Positions 1 through 7,464 are shown, counted from the stretch's first letter. The stretch is 10,741 nucleotides of DNA from JBDTMT01 sp033764095 (GCA_033764095.1 JANRJF010000436.1:1-10741); one strand, 5' to 3'. The notes: generated by a model from the letters alone, not told the origin. Numbers and translations: made by a program.

Positions 1-464
1 GTCAGCGGCAGCGAGCTGCCGCCACAGCCGAGCGCGACGCGCGCCGGCAGGCGGGGGTCGAAGGGCACGGCGAAGTCGAGCCGGATCCAGCTGGCGGGCG
101 AGACGCCCTCGGCACCGCCGGCGGGTTCGCTGCCGGCGAGCTGCGGCAGCTCCAACGGCCCCTCGCACATCGTCAGCGCCTGGCCGACGGCGCGAATCAG
201 GTCGCTGACGCACACCGGCGCGATGTCACAGGGCGGAAAGGCGGGACACGCCTCCGGCGGCTGCACGCCGAGCCCGATGGCGACGCCGGTGACCACCTCG
301 TTGGCGCCGATCGTGCCGCGGCCGTCGCAGTCGCCGCCGCACGGCGCGCGCCGCGGCGCGGCGAAGAGCAGCAGCAGCGACACAGCGATCACGCCGACCG
401 CAGGGCGCGGCGGAGCCGCGCCCTCCGCATCTGCGGATCGTCCGGGGTCGCGCAGCTGCCTCAT
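1..464 (-). CDS. Exported protein with degenerate EF-hand/dockerin-like pair (partial, C-terminus off the window)
   Basis: An open minus-strand frame starts with ATG at 464 and stays open for 154 codons to the window edge, so the C-terminus is missing. Residues about 20-36 form a hydrophobic run (VGVIAVSLLLLFAA) after an arginine-containing N-terminus, which looks like a signal peptide or anchor. A cysteine-flanked loop D-C-D-G-R-G-T-I-G-A-N-E follows, matching an EF-hand calcium loop except for arginine at position 5. After it comes a helix (VVTGVAIGLG) and a second helix (VSDLIRAVGQAL) whose preceding loop has lost most of its acidic ligands. This resembles the dockerin-like EF-hand pairs common in exported proteins of deltaproteobacterial and Binatota-like genomes. 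The part after about residue 105 (SWIRLDFAVPFDPRLP) could be the start of an extracellular domain but is too short to assign. The start overlaps the SNF2 stop as ATGA, which suggests translational coupling. Function unknown. Confidence 0.7.
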   Translation of the reverse strand, partial: MRQLRDPGRSADAEGAAPPRPAVGVIAVSLLLLFAAPRRAPCGGDCDGRGTIGANEVVTGVAIGLGVQPPEACPAFPPCDIAPVCVSDLIRAVGQALTMCEGPLELPQLAGSEPAGGAEGVSPASWIRLDFAVPFDPRLPARVALGCGGSSLPL

Positions 465-3400
465 GCCGCGGTCACGTCGGCGAGCAGGTACTCGAGGTCG
501 TCGCGCGTCAGGGCGCGGGCGAAACCGCCTTCGCCGAGCACGTCGCGCACCAGCGTCGCCTTGCGCTGCTGCAGCTCCCAGATGCGCTCCTCGATCGTGC
601 CGCGCGCCAGCATGCGGTAGGCGATCACCGTGCGGTCCTGGCCGATGCGATGCGTGCGGTCGATCGCCTGCGCCTCGACGGCGGGGTTCCACCACGGATC
701 GAAGAGGACGACGTAGGACGCCGCGGTGAGGTTGAGACCGGTGCCGCCGGCCTTCAGCGAGACGAGGAAGACCGACGGATCGGGATCTTCCTGGAACGCC
801 GCCACCACCTTTTCGCGCTTGGTGGTCGAACCGGTGAGCGTGTGGAAGCGGATGCCGCGCCCCTTGAGCGCCGCCTGCAGCAGCTTGATGCACTGCACGA
901 ACTGCGAGAAGACGAGCACCTTGTGGCCCTCGTCGAGCAGCGGCTCGAGCAGCTCGAAGAGGCCGTCGAACTTGCCCGAGCCGAGGTCGGGCCGGCCGCC
1001 GGCGAGCGCCGGGTGGCAGCAGATCTGGCGCAGGCGGGTGAGCGCGGCGAGGATGTTCAGCCGCTCGCGGTTGATGCCGTCCGGTGCCGTCCCCGCCTGG
1101 CGCAGCAGCGTGCGCGTGCGGCCGAGCTCGGCGAGGTAGAGCTGGCGCTGCTCGGCGGTCAGCTCGCAGTCGCGCCGCTCCTCGATGCGCGGCGGCAGCT
1201 CCGGGGCGACGGCGCGCTTGGTGCGGCGCAGCAGCACCGGGCGCAGCTTGGCGGAGAGCAGCGCGCGCAGGTGCGGCGGCGCGTCGGCGCGGTCGATGGT
1301 GCGCACGAACGAGCCGCGCGTCCCCAGGTAGCCGGGGTTGACGAACTGCATGATGCTCCACAGGTCGAGGGCGCGGTTCTCCAGCGGCGTGCCGGTGAGC
1401 GCCAGGCGATGCCGCGCCTGCAGCTCCAGCGCGGTCTTCGACACCGCCGCGTCGGGATTCTTGATGAACTGCGCCTCGTCGAGGATCGCCGCGCCGAGCG
1501 TCACCTCGCGCCAGTCGTCGGCGTCGCGGCGCAGCAGCGCGTAGGTGGTGATGATCAGGTCGTGATTGGGGATCTCCTCGCGCAACGCGTGGCGCTCCTT
1601 GCCGCTGGTGAGCAGCAGCAGGCGCAGGTCGGGCGCGAAGCGCGCCGCCTCGCGCGCCCAGTTGTGCACCACCGAGGCCGGGCAGACGACCAGCGCCGGC
1701 CCCGCCTCCGGCGCCTGGCGGCGCAGGTGCAGCAGCCAGGCGAGCGCCTGCACGGTCTTGCCGAGGCCCATGTCGTCGGCGAGCACCGCGCCGAGCCCCA
1801 TCGCGGCGGTGTAGGCGAGGAAGTCGAGGCCCTGCTTCTGATACGGCCGCAGCGTCGCGGTGAGCGCGCCGGGCAGCTCGACCGGCGGGATGCCGGTGAA
1901 GGCGGCGATGCGCTCGCGCAGCGCCTCCAGTGCCGCCAGCGTCTCGGGATCGACGCCGAGCTGGGCGAGGTGCGCGAGGCCGTCGGCCGAGGCGCCGGCG
2001 AGCTGCCAGACGCCGAGACGCTGCTCGCCGGCGTCGAGCGCGATGCCGAGGTCGGCGAGCAGCTCCGCCGCCTCGTCGTGCTCCTCGACCAGGTCGCGCC
2101 GCACCCAACCGGCGTCGAGCTTGACGAAGCGCCCGCTGGCGGCGCGCAGCGCGGCGAGATCGGCCTCGCTGAGCTTGAGGCCCTCCGCCTCCCAGGCGGC
2201 GGAGACGGTGAGCCAGTCGACCCCGCTGGCGCGCACGCGCAGCTTCGGGCCGGCGGCGCGCGCCGCGCCGAACAGGCGGCGCAGACCGTCGGTGCCGTAG
2301 AACGCGACGCCCGCCGGCCGCTCCTCCCAGGCCTCGGCGAGCGTCTCCAGCGCGCGTTTGCCGGCGCGCATCCACCAGCCGCCGACGCGCGTGTCGTCCT
2401 CGCGCCCGGCGCGCACCGCGTCGGCGAGCGGCAGGCGCCGCAACCACGCCATGACCGGCTCCACCGCGGCGGGATCGGGGAGCTCCAACCAGGGGTCGGC
2501 GACTTCACCACTCGAGCCCGAGCCTGAGCCCGAGCCCGTCTCGGTTTGTGCGGGCTCGGGCGCGGGCTGAGGCTCGGGCTCGTTGGTGGTCAGTTCCGCG
2601 AATCCCGCGGCGCGCATCTTCTGCGCATCGATCCGCACCCAGCCGCGGCCGGGCAGGAGCTCGAACAGCGGCGCGTCGTCGCCGGCCGGCGCGCCGGGGT
2701 TCCAGGGGACGCGGCCGGCGCGGGCGAAGGCGCGCACCATCAGCCAGTCGTCGGAGCGCAGGTCGAGTGCCACCGACGGCGCGACGGCGTGCGTGCGGGT
2801 GTGGGCGCGCAGCGTCGTGCGCAGGTGCGGGAACGCCTCGGCCAGCGCGCCGACCAGCTCGACGCGCTCGCTGCGCGGGACGCGCAGCGGCCCCTGGGCG
2901 AGGAAGCGCTCGCGCAGCTGCGCCGGCGGCTCGTCGCCGACCATGTTCACCTCGCCGTCGGCGATCACCAGGCTGCCGTAACGGCCGGCGAGGCCGGTCG
3001 GCCCGCCGATGTAGAGCACCTCGTCGAGCCGCCGTTCGACGCCGTTCGGCCAACGCAGGCGCAGCTCCAGATCGAGCTCGCCGTCGCGCGTCACGCAGGT
3101 CGGCACCAGCAGCGCCGCCTGGGTCGAGACGCGCACCGGCGACCCCGGCGCGATGCCGGCGCGCGCCGCCAGCTCGGGGTCGAGGCCGCCCGCCCAGTAG
3201 GCGATGCCGGCGTCGGCGGCGCGCTCGAGCAGTGCGATGCGCTGCGGCACCGCCAGCGCGGTGGTGTTCCAGTCGCTGGTCGCCGACTGCGCCGCGTCGG
3301 CCAGCCAGCTCAGCACGCTCGCCTGCTCGGGCGGGAACAGGCTCGGATCGCGCAGGCTCTCGGTGCGCAGGCCGTGCACCTGGGCGATGGTGCGCGGCGC

Positions 3401-4153
3401 GTCGTGCAGGCGCGGGGTCGAGAGGCGCACCTCGAAGACCAGCAGCGGCTCCGCCCCGCCGGGGATCAGGTCGAAGACCAGGCGCAGGCGGCGCGGCGGC
3501 AGCTCGCTGCGCCGGCGCGCCCAGTCGAGCAGCGCCGAGGCGGTGGCGGCGCGCTCGCGATCGCGGAAGCGGTCGGCGACGTCGCCGCGGCGGCGGAAGA
3601 GCTCGAGCGGCTCCGGCACCCAGCCGCCGGTCTCGGCGGCGATCGCCTCGGCCAGCCGCCAGCAGCGCACGTCCGGGTCGGGCTCGCGCAGGATCTGCTC
3701 GAGCGGCGGACCGTAGGGCGAGAGGCGCGCGTCGGGCGCGCCGACCAGCAGGTCGTCGAGCGCCGCCTGGCGCTCCCACATCGCCTTCGACTCGCGCAGC
3801 AGCTGCATCGGGTCCTGCGGCGCCGCCGCCTCGCCGCCCTCCAGCACCACGTTCGCCACCGCCACCGCGTGCTTGCAGGCACCACCGAGCGGGCAGGAGC
3901 ACTGGTTGGTCCAGTGGCCGCCGCCGTTCCAGCGCCAGACGGTGGTGTACGGCGTGGTGCCGTGCACCACCGCGGCGATGCGCTGCGGCTCGACCTGCAG
4001 GTCGCCGACCCGACCGTCGGCCGCGTAGGCGAGACCGCGCTCCTGCACGCCGCGCGGCAGACGGGCGACCACGTCCTCCAGCGCGTCGAGCTGCTCTGGC
4101 AACAAATCCACCGACAAGCAGCCCAGCGTCGCACAGCCGCTCGGAATGAACAA
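461..4153 (-). CDS. SWIM zinc-finger SNF2-family helicase-like ATPase
   Basis: This is a 1230-residue SNF2/SWI2 superfamily ATPase, expected to use ATP to translocate on double-stranded DNA and remodel or displace bound proteins; its cellular target is unknown. A SWIM zinc finger sits near the N-terminus (C85-x-C87, C93-x-H95). Residues about 110-520 match no family I can name from sequence; the bacterial SNF2-associated domain is a candidate. A low-complexity EP-rich then GS-rich linker occupies about 524-547. The ATPase core begins with a Q-like motif (LRPYQKQG, about 769), then Walker A (DDMGLGKT, K799), DEAQ box (D892-Q895), LTGTPLENR (about 919) and, in the C-terminal helicase lobe, VLVFSQF, AGGTGLNL and DRTHRIGQ (Q1172). 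All core motifs are intact. The start is TTG at 4153, the first start after an in-frame TAG, with AGGG about 10 bases upstream; TTG or GTG 12-14 codons in are alternatives. The SDR gene ends 68 bases upstream, and the exported protein gene overlaps the stop by 4 bases. Confidence 0.95.
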   Translation of the reverse strand: MFIPSGCATLGCLSVDLLPEQLDALEDVVARLPRGVQERGLAYAADGRVGDLQVEPQRIAAVVHGTTPYTTVWRWNGGGHWTNQCSCPLGGACKHAVAVANVVLEGGEAAAPQDPMQLLRESKAMWERQAALDDLLVGAPDARLSPYGPPLEQILREPDPDVRCWRLAEAIAAETGGWVPEPLELFRRRGDVADRFRDRERAATASALLDWARRRSELPPRRLRLVFDLIPGGAEPLLVFEVRLSTPRLHDAPRTIAQVHGLRTESLRDPSLFPPEQASVLSWLADAAQSATSDWNTTALAVPQRIALLERAADAGIAYWAGGLDPELAARAGIAPGSPVRVSTQAALLVPTCVTRDGELDLELRLRWPNGVERRLDEVLYIGGPTGLAGRYGSLVIADGEVNMVGDEPPAQLRERFLAQGPLRVPRSERVELVGALAEAFPHLRTTLRAHTRTHAVAPSVALDLRSDDWLMVRAFARAGRVPWNPGAPAGDDAPLFELLPGRGWVRIDAQKMRAAGFAELTTNEPEPQPAPEPAQTETGSGSGSGSSGEVADPWLELPDPAAVEPVMAWLRRLPLADAVRAGREDDTRVGGWWMRAGKRALETLAEAWEERPAGVAFYGTDGLRRLFGAARAAGPKLRVRASGVDWLTVSAAWEAEGLKLSEADLAALRAASGRFVKLDAGWVRRDLVEEHDEAAELLADLGIALDAGEQRLGVWQLAGASADGLAHLAQLGVDPETLAALEALRERIAAFTGIPPVELPGALTATLRPYQKQGLDFLAYTAAMGLGAVLADDMGLGKTVQALAWLLHLRRQAPEAGPALVVCPASVVHNWAREAARFAPDLRLLLLTSGKERHALREEIPNHDLIITTYALLRRDADDWREVTLGAAILDEAQFIKNPDAAVSKTALELQARHRLALTGTPLENRALDLWSIMQFVNPGYLGTRGSFVRTIDRADAPPHLRALLSAKLRPVLLRRTKRAVAPELPPRIEERRDCELTAEQRQLYLAELGRTRTLLRQAGTAPDGINRERLNILAALTRLRQICCHPALAGGRPDLGSGKFDGLFELLEPLLDEGHKVLVFSQFVQCIKLLQAALKGRGIRFHTLTGSTTKREKVVAAFQEDPDPSVFLVSLKAGGTGLNLTAASYVVLFDPWWNPAVEAQAIDRTHRIGQDRTVIAYRMLARGTIEERIWELQQRKATLVRDVLGEGGFARALTRDDLEYLLADVTAA
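2513..2582. repeat. Intragenic inverted repeat encoding the SNF2 linker
   Basis: The left arm 2513-2538 and right arm 2551-2582 are imperfect reverse complements around a 12-base loop. The outer 13 bases match, then comes one mismatch, and the inner part matches except for a 6-base insertion in the right arm. The arms consist of iterated CGAGCC/GGCTCG hexamer-like units. Read on the minus strand in the SNF2 frame, one arm gives EPEPQPAPEPA and the other gives GSGSGSG, so the same repeat read in its two orientations produces two different flexible linker types. Confidence 0.8.
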
Positions 4154-4221
4154 TACGGTTGTGCCCTACGGGTCGATATGCGGCTTGCGGCCCCCGGCAG
4201 TCGCCGCGCCGCCGGCGCCGC

Positions 4222-5055
4222 TCAGCGGTTGACCAGCTGCTCGCTCACCGCCCACAGCCGCGCCGCGGCGGCGTCATCGCGGGCCGCCGCCGACGGCGTC
4301 TTCTCCTTGCAGCGGGCGAAATAGCGACCGCTGACCCCTTCCACCGCGGGCGCGGTGGCAAGGTAGAGCGAGGTGGCGGCGCCGTCGTCGGGCGAGCGGA
4401 AGAACAGGCCGAGCAGCCGGATCAGGCCGCGCGCCCAGCGGCCGTTGTTGGTCCCCAGCCCGGTCGCCACCGCGCCCGGATGCAGGCAGTTGACGGTGAC
4501 GCCACTGCCCGCCAGGCGGCGGGCGAGCTCGCTGGTGAACAGGATGTTGGCCAGCTTCGACTGGCCGTAGACGCGCATGGTGCGGTAGCGGCGCTGGTTC
4601 TGCAGGTCGTCGAAATCGAGCGGCGCGAACTTGTGCGCCTCGGAGCTGACGTTGACGATGCGCGCCGGCGCGCTCGCCTGCAGGCGCTCGAGCAGCAGCG
4701 CGGTGAGCAGGAAGTACGCCAGGTGGTTGACCGCGAAGGTGGTCTCCAGCCCGTCGGCGGTGAGCGTCCGCTCCAGATTCACGACGCCGGCGTTGTTGAC
4801 CAGCACATGCAGCGGTCGCCCGCTGGCCAGAAACTCCGCCGCCGCGCGCCGCACCTCCGCCTGCACCGAGAGATCCGCGACGATCAACCCGACGTCTGCC
4901 GCCCCCGCCGCGCGCAACTCGGCGAGCAGCGCCTCGCCCTTGCCGCGGTCGCGGCACAGCACCACCACCACCGCCCCCAGCCGCGCCAACCCGAGCGCCG
5001 TCGCGCGCCCGATGCCGGAGGTCGCGCCGGTGATGAGAACGGTCTTACCCTGCAT
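4222..5055 (-). CDS. Short-chain dehydrogenase/reductase (retinol-dehydrogenase-like)
   Basis: This is a 277-residue classical SDR oxidoreductase, expected to interconvert an alcohol and a carbonyl with NAD(P)(H) in the cytoplasm; the substrate is not deducible. The glycine-rich dinucleotide motif TGATSGIG is at 9-16, an arginine (R35) after the second strand favours NADPH, NNAG is at 87-90, the structural N is at 110, catalytic S is at 137/138, and YxxxK is at Y163/K167. The region VYGQSKLANILF and the HPGAVATGL loop are typical of the RDH11-14 / WWOX / protochlorophyllide-reductase-like branch. ATG at 5055 is chosen because the Rossmann strand begins at residue 5. The frame is also open to a TTG at 5073, but that would add an unnatural MILVFR extension. 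No good ribosome binding site is visible. The heptamer inverted repeat ends 22 bases upstream of this start. The SNF2 gene follows 68 bases downstream. Confidence 0.93.
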   Translation of the reverse strand: MQGKTVLITGATSGIGRATALGLARLGAVVVVLCRDRGKGEALLAELRAAGAADVGLIVADLSVQAEVRRAAAEFLASGRPLHVLVNNAGVVNLERTLTADGLETTFAVNHLAYFLLTALLLERLQASAPARIVNVSSEAHKFAPLDFDDLQNQRRYRTMRVYGQSKLANILFTSELARRLAGSGVTVNCLHPGAVATGLGTNNGRWARGLIRLLGLFFRSPDDGAATSLYLATAPAVEGVSGRYFARCKEKTPSAAARDDAAAARLWAVSEQLVNR

Positions 5056-5077
5056 TCGGAATACCAGAATCAACTGC

Positions 5078-5208
5078 GTGACCAGTGACCGGTGACCGGT
5101 GACCGGTAGAGAAGCTGATCATTGGAGTCCCCACGGCCCGGACCAGGTTTCTTCTTCAGACCCAAACATCTCCGCGTCCTTCACCACCGGTCACCGGTCA
5201 CTGGTCAC
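5078..5208. repeat. Inverted pair of GACCGGT heptamer arrays
   Basis: Four tandem heptamers at 5080-5107 (GACCAGT then three GACCGGT) face four reverse-oriented heptamers at 5186-5213 (ACCGGTC, ACCGGTC, ACTGGTC, ACCGGTC). The arms 5078-5100 and 5186-5208 are perfect 23-base reverse complements separated by 85 bases. Each GACCGGT unit also contains the palindrome ACCGGT. The array lies between the hydrolase and SDR genes; the hydrolase's last two codons and its TGA are made of heptamer sequence. The 78 bases between the arrays show no gene. Its role is unknown: it could be a REP-like element or act as an mRNA hairpin between the two genes. Confidence 0.85.
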
Positions 5209-6146
5209 CGGTCACGCTTCTCCGCCAGCTCCCGCATCTCCGGCACGTGCTCACCGCTCAGCCACGCCTCCAGCATCGCGTTGACGATCTCCGGTTGCTC
5301 CTGCTGCACCCAGTGCGAGACGCCGGGCAGGTAGCGCAGCGTCAGGTTCGGCACCCAGCCCTCGGTGCCGTAGGTGGTCTCCTTGCAGAGCGCGACGTCC
5401 TCTTCGCCCCAGAGCATCAGCGTCGGCGTCTCGATGCGGCCGTAGCCGAGCCCGCGCTGGCGCTTGCCGCCGCCGCCGCGCGCGTAGGCGCGATAGTAGT
5501 TGAGCATCGCGGTCAGTCCGCCGGGGCGCGCGGCGTTGTCGCGGTAGACCTGCAGCACATCGTCCGTGAAGCGCGTCTTGTCGATCGCCGAGCCGCGAAA
5601 GGCCTCGCGGATGGCGGCGTAGTCGCGCGCCCGCATCAGCGCCTCGGGCAGGCGCGGCAGCTGGAAGAAGACGGCGTACCAGGAGCGCTTGAGCTGCTTC
5701 CAGGTGCGCAGCTCGCGATCGAACGGCGCCGGGTGCGGCACGTTCATGATCACCAGGCGCGCCAGCGGGCGGATCCGGCGGATGGCGAACCACCAGGCGA
5801 TGATCGCGCCCCAGTCGTGCGCGATCAGCACCGTCTCGCGCGCGCCGGCCGCGTCGATCAGGCCGGCGACGTCGTCCAGCAACGCCTCGATCTGGTACTC
5901 GCGCCAGCCCGCCGGCCGGTCGCTGTCGCCGTAGCCGCGCAGGTCGGGCGCCCAGGCGCGGTAGCCGAGCCGCGCCAGCACCGGCAGCTGCGCGCGCCAC
6001 GAGTACCAGCACTCCGGAAAGCCGTGCAGGCACAGCGCCAGGCGATCGCCGCCGCCGCACTCGGCGACATGGAAGCGCAGCCGGTTGGCGGTGACCGTGT
6101 GGTGCGTGATGGCCTGATCGGCCACGCCGGCAAGCGGCGCCGACAC
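5205..6146 (-). CDS. Alpha/beta hydrolase, epoxide-hydrolase-like
   Basis: This 313-residue alpha/beta-hydrolase has the residue set of soluble epoxide hydrolases, which open epoxides to vicinal diols through an aspartyl ester intermediate. The oxyanion-hole motif HGFPE is at 41-45, the nucleophile D111 lies in HDWGA, and the cap-domain tyrosines that would polarise the epoxide are Y157 (WYAVFFQ) and Y217/Y218 (LNYYRA). The acid is probably D250 in GEED, and the base is H278 in VSHW. An aspartate nucleophile with two cap tyrosines favours epoxide hydrolase over haloalkane dehalogenase or fluoroacetate dehalogenase. The natural substrate is not visible. The start is GTG at 6146, sharing its G with the TAG of the small membrane peptide (TAGTG), so translation is probably coupled. 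A GTG seven codons further in is an alternative. The stop codon lies inside the heptamer repeat, so the extreme C-terminus (RDR) may be repeat-derived. Confidence 0.93.
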   Translation of the reverse strand: MSAPLAGVADQAITHHTVTANRLRFHVAECGGGDRLALCLHGFPECWYSWRAQLPVLARLGYRAWAPDLRGYGDSDRPAGWREYQIEALLDDVAGLIDAAGARETVLIAHDWGAIIAWWFAIRRIRPLARLVIMNVPHPAPFDRELRTWKQLKRSWYAVFFQLPRLPEALMRARDYAAIREAFRGSAIDKTRFTDDVLQVYRDNAARPGGLTAMLNYYRAYARGGGGKRQRGLGYGRIETPTLMLWGEEDVALCKETTYGTEGWVPNLTLRYLPGVSHWVQQEQPEIVNAMLEAWLSGEHVPEMRELAEKRDR

Positions 6147-6283
6147 TACGGCGCGCCCTGCGCCGCCGGCGCCGGCACCGGGTTCGGCGCCACGGCGCTC
6201 TTGGTGAGCAGGACCTTCCAGGCCAGCCAGGCGACCAGCATGACGGCGACGGCGACGATGATCATCGTTCGGTTACGCTGCAT
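6146..6283 (-). CDS. Small single-pass membrane peptide (45 aa), coupled to the hydrolase
   Basis: The ORF begins with ATG at 6283 (MQRNRTMIIVAVAV...) and encodes 45 residues: a short basic N-terminus, a hydrophobic span at about 7-24 with two tryptophans (MLVAWLAWKVLL), then a proline/alanine-rich tail (NPVPAPAAQGAP). This fits a single transmembrane segment with a short polar tail. The TAG stop overlaps the GTG start of the hydrolase by one base, which supports it being a translated upstream gene. The frame is open upstream to 6394, but that extension runs into the 6366-6559 repeat and has no protein-like character, so the internal ATG is preferred. ATG at 6265 (MIIV...) is another possible start. 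The ribosome binding site is weak. I recognise no family. Confidence 0.6.
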   Translation of the reverse strand: MQRNRTMIIVAVAVMLVAWLAWKVLLTKSAVAPNPVPAPAAQGAP

Positions 6284-6365
6284 GGCGGCTCTTGTACGGG
6301 ACCCGCGCCGCGCCGCGCAATCGATCGCCGCCGGAGCTAGCATGATGGCGCTGCAATCCACGAAT

Positions 6366-6559
6366 GCCGTGATCTGATAAAAAGAATTCACCACAGAGGC
6401 ACAGAGTGCACAGAGGAGAACGGGGCCGGGCGAGATCAGGCACGTGGTTCCCGAACCCCATTGCTGATGGCCCTGAAGGGATCGCCCGCGCGCGGCGCTG
6501 CGGCAGTCCTCTCTGGGACTCTGTGCCTCTGTGGTGAGTTCTTTGGGTCAGATCAGGGC
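6366..6559. repeat. MITE-like element with 42-base terminal inverted repeats
   Basis: Bases 6366-6407 and 6518-6559 are reverse complements at 37 of 42 positions (mismatches at 6369, 6378-6380 and 6387). They include a run of 20 consecutive pairs built on CCACAGAGGCACAGAGT. The 110-base interior has no ORF of its own but holds further inverted segments (CGGGCGA near 6428 against TCGCCCG near 6482, and GGTTC/GAACC at 6446-6457), so the whole unit can fold into one long hairpin. It fills most of the 284-base gap between the small membrane peptide gene and pyrF and ends 8 bases from the pyrF stop. No target-site duplication is evident. The rest of the gap (6284-6365) shows no gene. On the minus strand it could also serve as a pyrF transcription terminator. 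Confidence 0.85.
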
Positions 6560-6567
6560 TGACATGG

Positions 6568-7464
6568 CTACGCGACGGCGCGGCTGAGCTCGTCGACCGC
6601 GCGCGCGATCGATTCGTCCAGCGCGCGCTCCCAGCTGCGCACGTCGGCGGTGTTGCCGGCGCTGGGGAAGAGCAGGCCGCGCGACGAGCTGACCACGCCG
6701 CCTTCCAATCGTCCGTCGCGCCGCACGAAGCCGCGCACCGCGTCGCGCGCCGTGCCGCCCTGCGCGCCGTAGCCGGGCACCAGGAAGAGCGCCGCCGGCA
6801 GCGCCGCGCGCAGGCGCTCGTGCTCGGCGGGATGGGTGGCGCCGACGACCAGGCCGAGCGACGACCAGCCGCTCGCGCCGCGCAGCGCCGCGCACGGCTC
6901 GGCCAGCGCGCTGGCGACGTGCTGGTACAGCGGCGCGCCGTCCATGACGCGATCCTGGAAATCCGCCGCGCCCGGATTGCTGGTCTTGGCGAGCACGAAG
7001 ACGCCGCGCTGCTGCGCCTTGGCCGCGTCGATGAACGGCGCCAGCGTGTCGCGGCCGAGGTAGGGATTCACCGTCATCGCGTCGGCCTGCAGCGGCGCGC
7101 TGCCGTCGAGGTAGCCGGCGTAGGCGCTCGCCGTGCTGCCGATGTCGCCGCGCTTGGCGTCGAGGATGACCGGCAGCCCGGCCGCGCGGGCCTGGCCGAC
7201 GATCTCCTCCAGCAGTCGGATGCCGCGCCACCCCAGGATCTCGAAGAAGGCGCTCTGCGGCTTCACCACCGCGACGTGCGGCGCCAGGCGCGGCAGCGCC
7301 GCGGCGAGCAGATCGGCGACCGCCGCCGCGGTGCGCGGATCGGCCGGCGCCATGTCGCCCTGGCGGAACAGCGGCGGAATCAGCGGCAGGTGCGGATCGA
7401 TGCCGGCACAGAGCGGATGCCCGAGCGCGCGCGTGCGGGCGATCAGGCGATCGGCGAAGGACAC
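6568..7464 (-). CDS. pyrF: Orotidine 5'-phosphate decarboxylase, long (type 2) form
   Basis: PyrF converts orotidine 5'-phosphate to UMP, the last step of de novo pyrimidine synthesis, in the cytoplasm. The 298-residue length and the motif LDAKRGDIGSTA mark the long bacterial/mycobacterial-type (type 2) family rather than the roughly 230-residue E. coli-type form. The catalytic Lys-Asp-Lys-Asp set is visible as K68 (VVKPQ), D102, K104 and D107. GIDPH at 21-25 and FFE at 73-75 are conserved substrate-site segments. VPGYGAQGG at 229-237 and SSSRG at 259-263 form the phosphate-binding loops. The start is GTG at 7464; no strong ribosome binding site is visible upstream. The transporter gene ends 54 bases upstream on the same strand, so the two may be co-transcribed. 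No other pyrimidine gene lies in the window. Confidence 0.96.
   Translation of the reverse strand: MSFADRLIARTRALGHPLCAGIDPHLPLIPPLFRQGDMAPADPRTAAAVADLLAAALPRLAPHVAVVKPQSAFFEILGWRGIRLLEEIVGQARAAGLPVILDAKRGDIGSTASAYAGYLDGSAPLQADAMTVNPYLGRDTLAPFIDAAKAQQRGVFVLAKTSNPGAADFQDRVMDGAPLYQHVASALAEPCAALRGASGWSSLGLVVGATHPAEHERLRAALPAALFLVPGYGAQGGTARDAVRGFVRRDGRLEGGVVSSSRGLLFPSAGNTADVRSWERALDESIARAVDELSRAVA

Noticed and set aside
223..729. 168-codon plus-strand frame at the left edge
   Set aside because: It is Arg/Pro/Ser-rich antisense to the exported protein and the SNF2 C-terminus, with no domain or ribosome binding site.
2546..4324. Long plus-strand open frames opposite the SNF2 gene (592 and 533 codons)
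   Set aside because: They are antisense to a clear SNF2 protein with all motifs, have arginine/alanine-rich composition typical of mirrored high-GC codons, and contain no domain.
5056..5073. TTG start giving six extra residues on the SDR
   Set aside because: The Rossmann fold begins at once after the ATG at 5055; the extension has no family support.
5078..5215. CRISPR array at the heptamer repeats
   Set aside because: The units are 7 bases with no spacers between them, the two arrays are in opposite orientation, and no cas gene is in the window.
5205..6146. Haloalkane or fluoroacetate dehalogenase identity for the hydrolase
   Set aside because: The aspartate nucleophile is shared, but the two cap-domain tyrosines (Y157 and Y217/218) fit epoxide hydrolases better.
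6273..6461. 62-codon minus-strand frame between the small peptide gene and pyrF
   Set aside because: Most of it reads through the MITE-like element, and the rest is out of frame with the better-supported 45-residue peptide.
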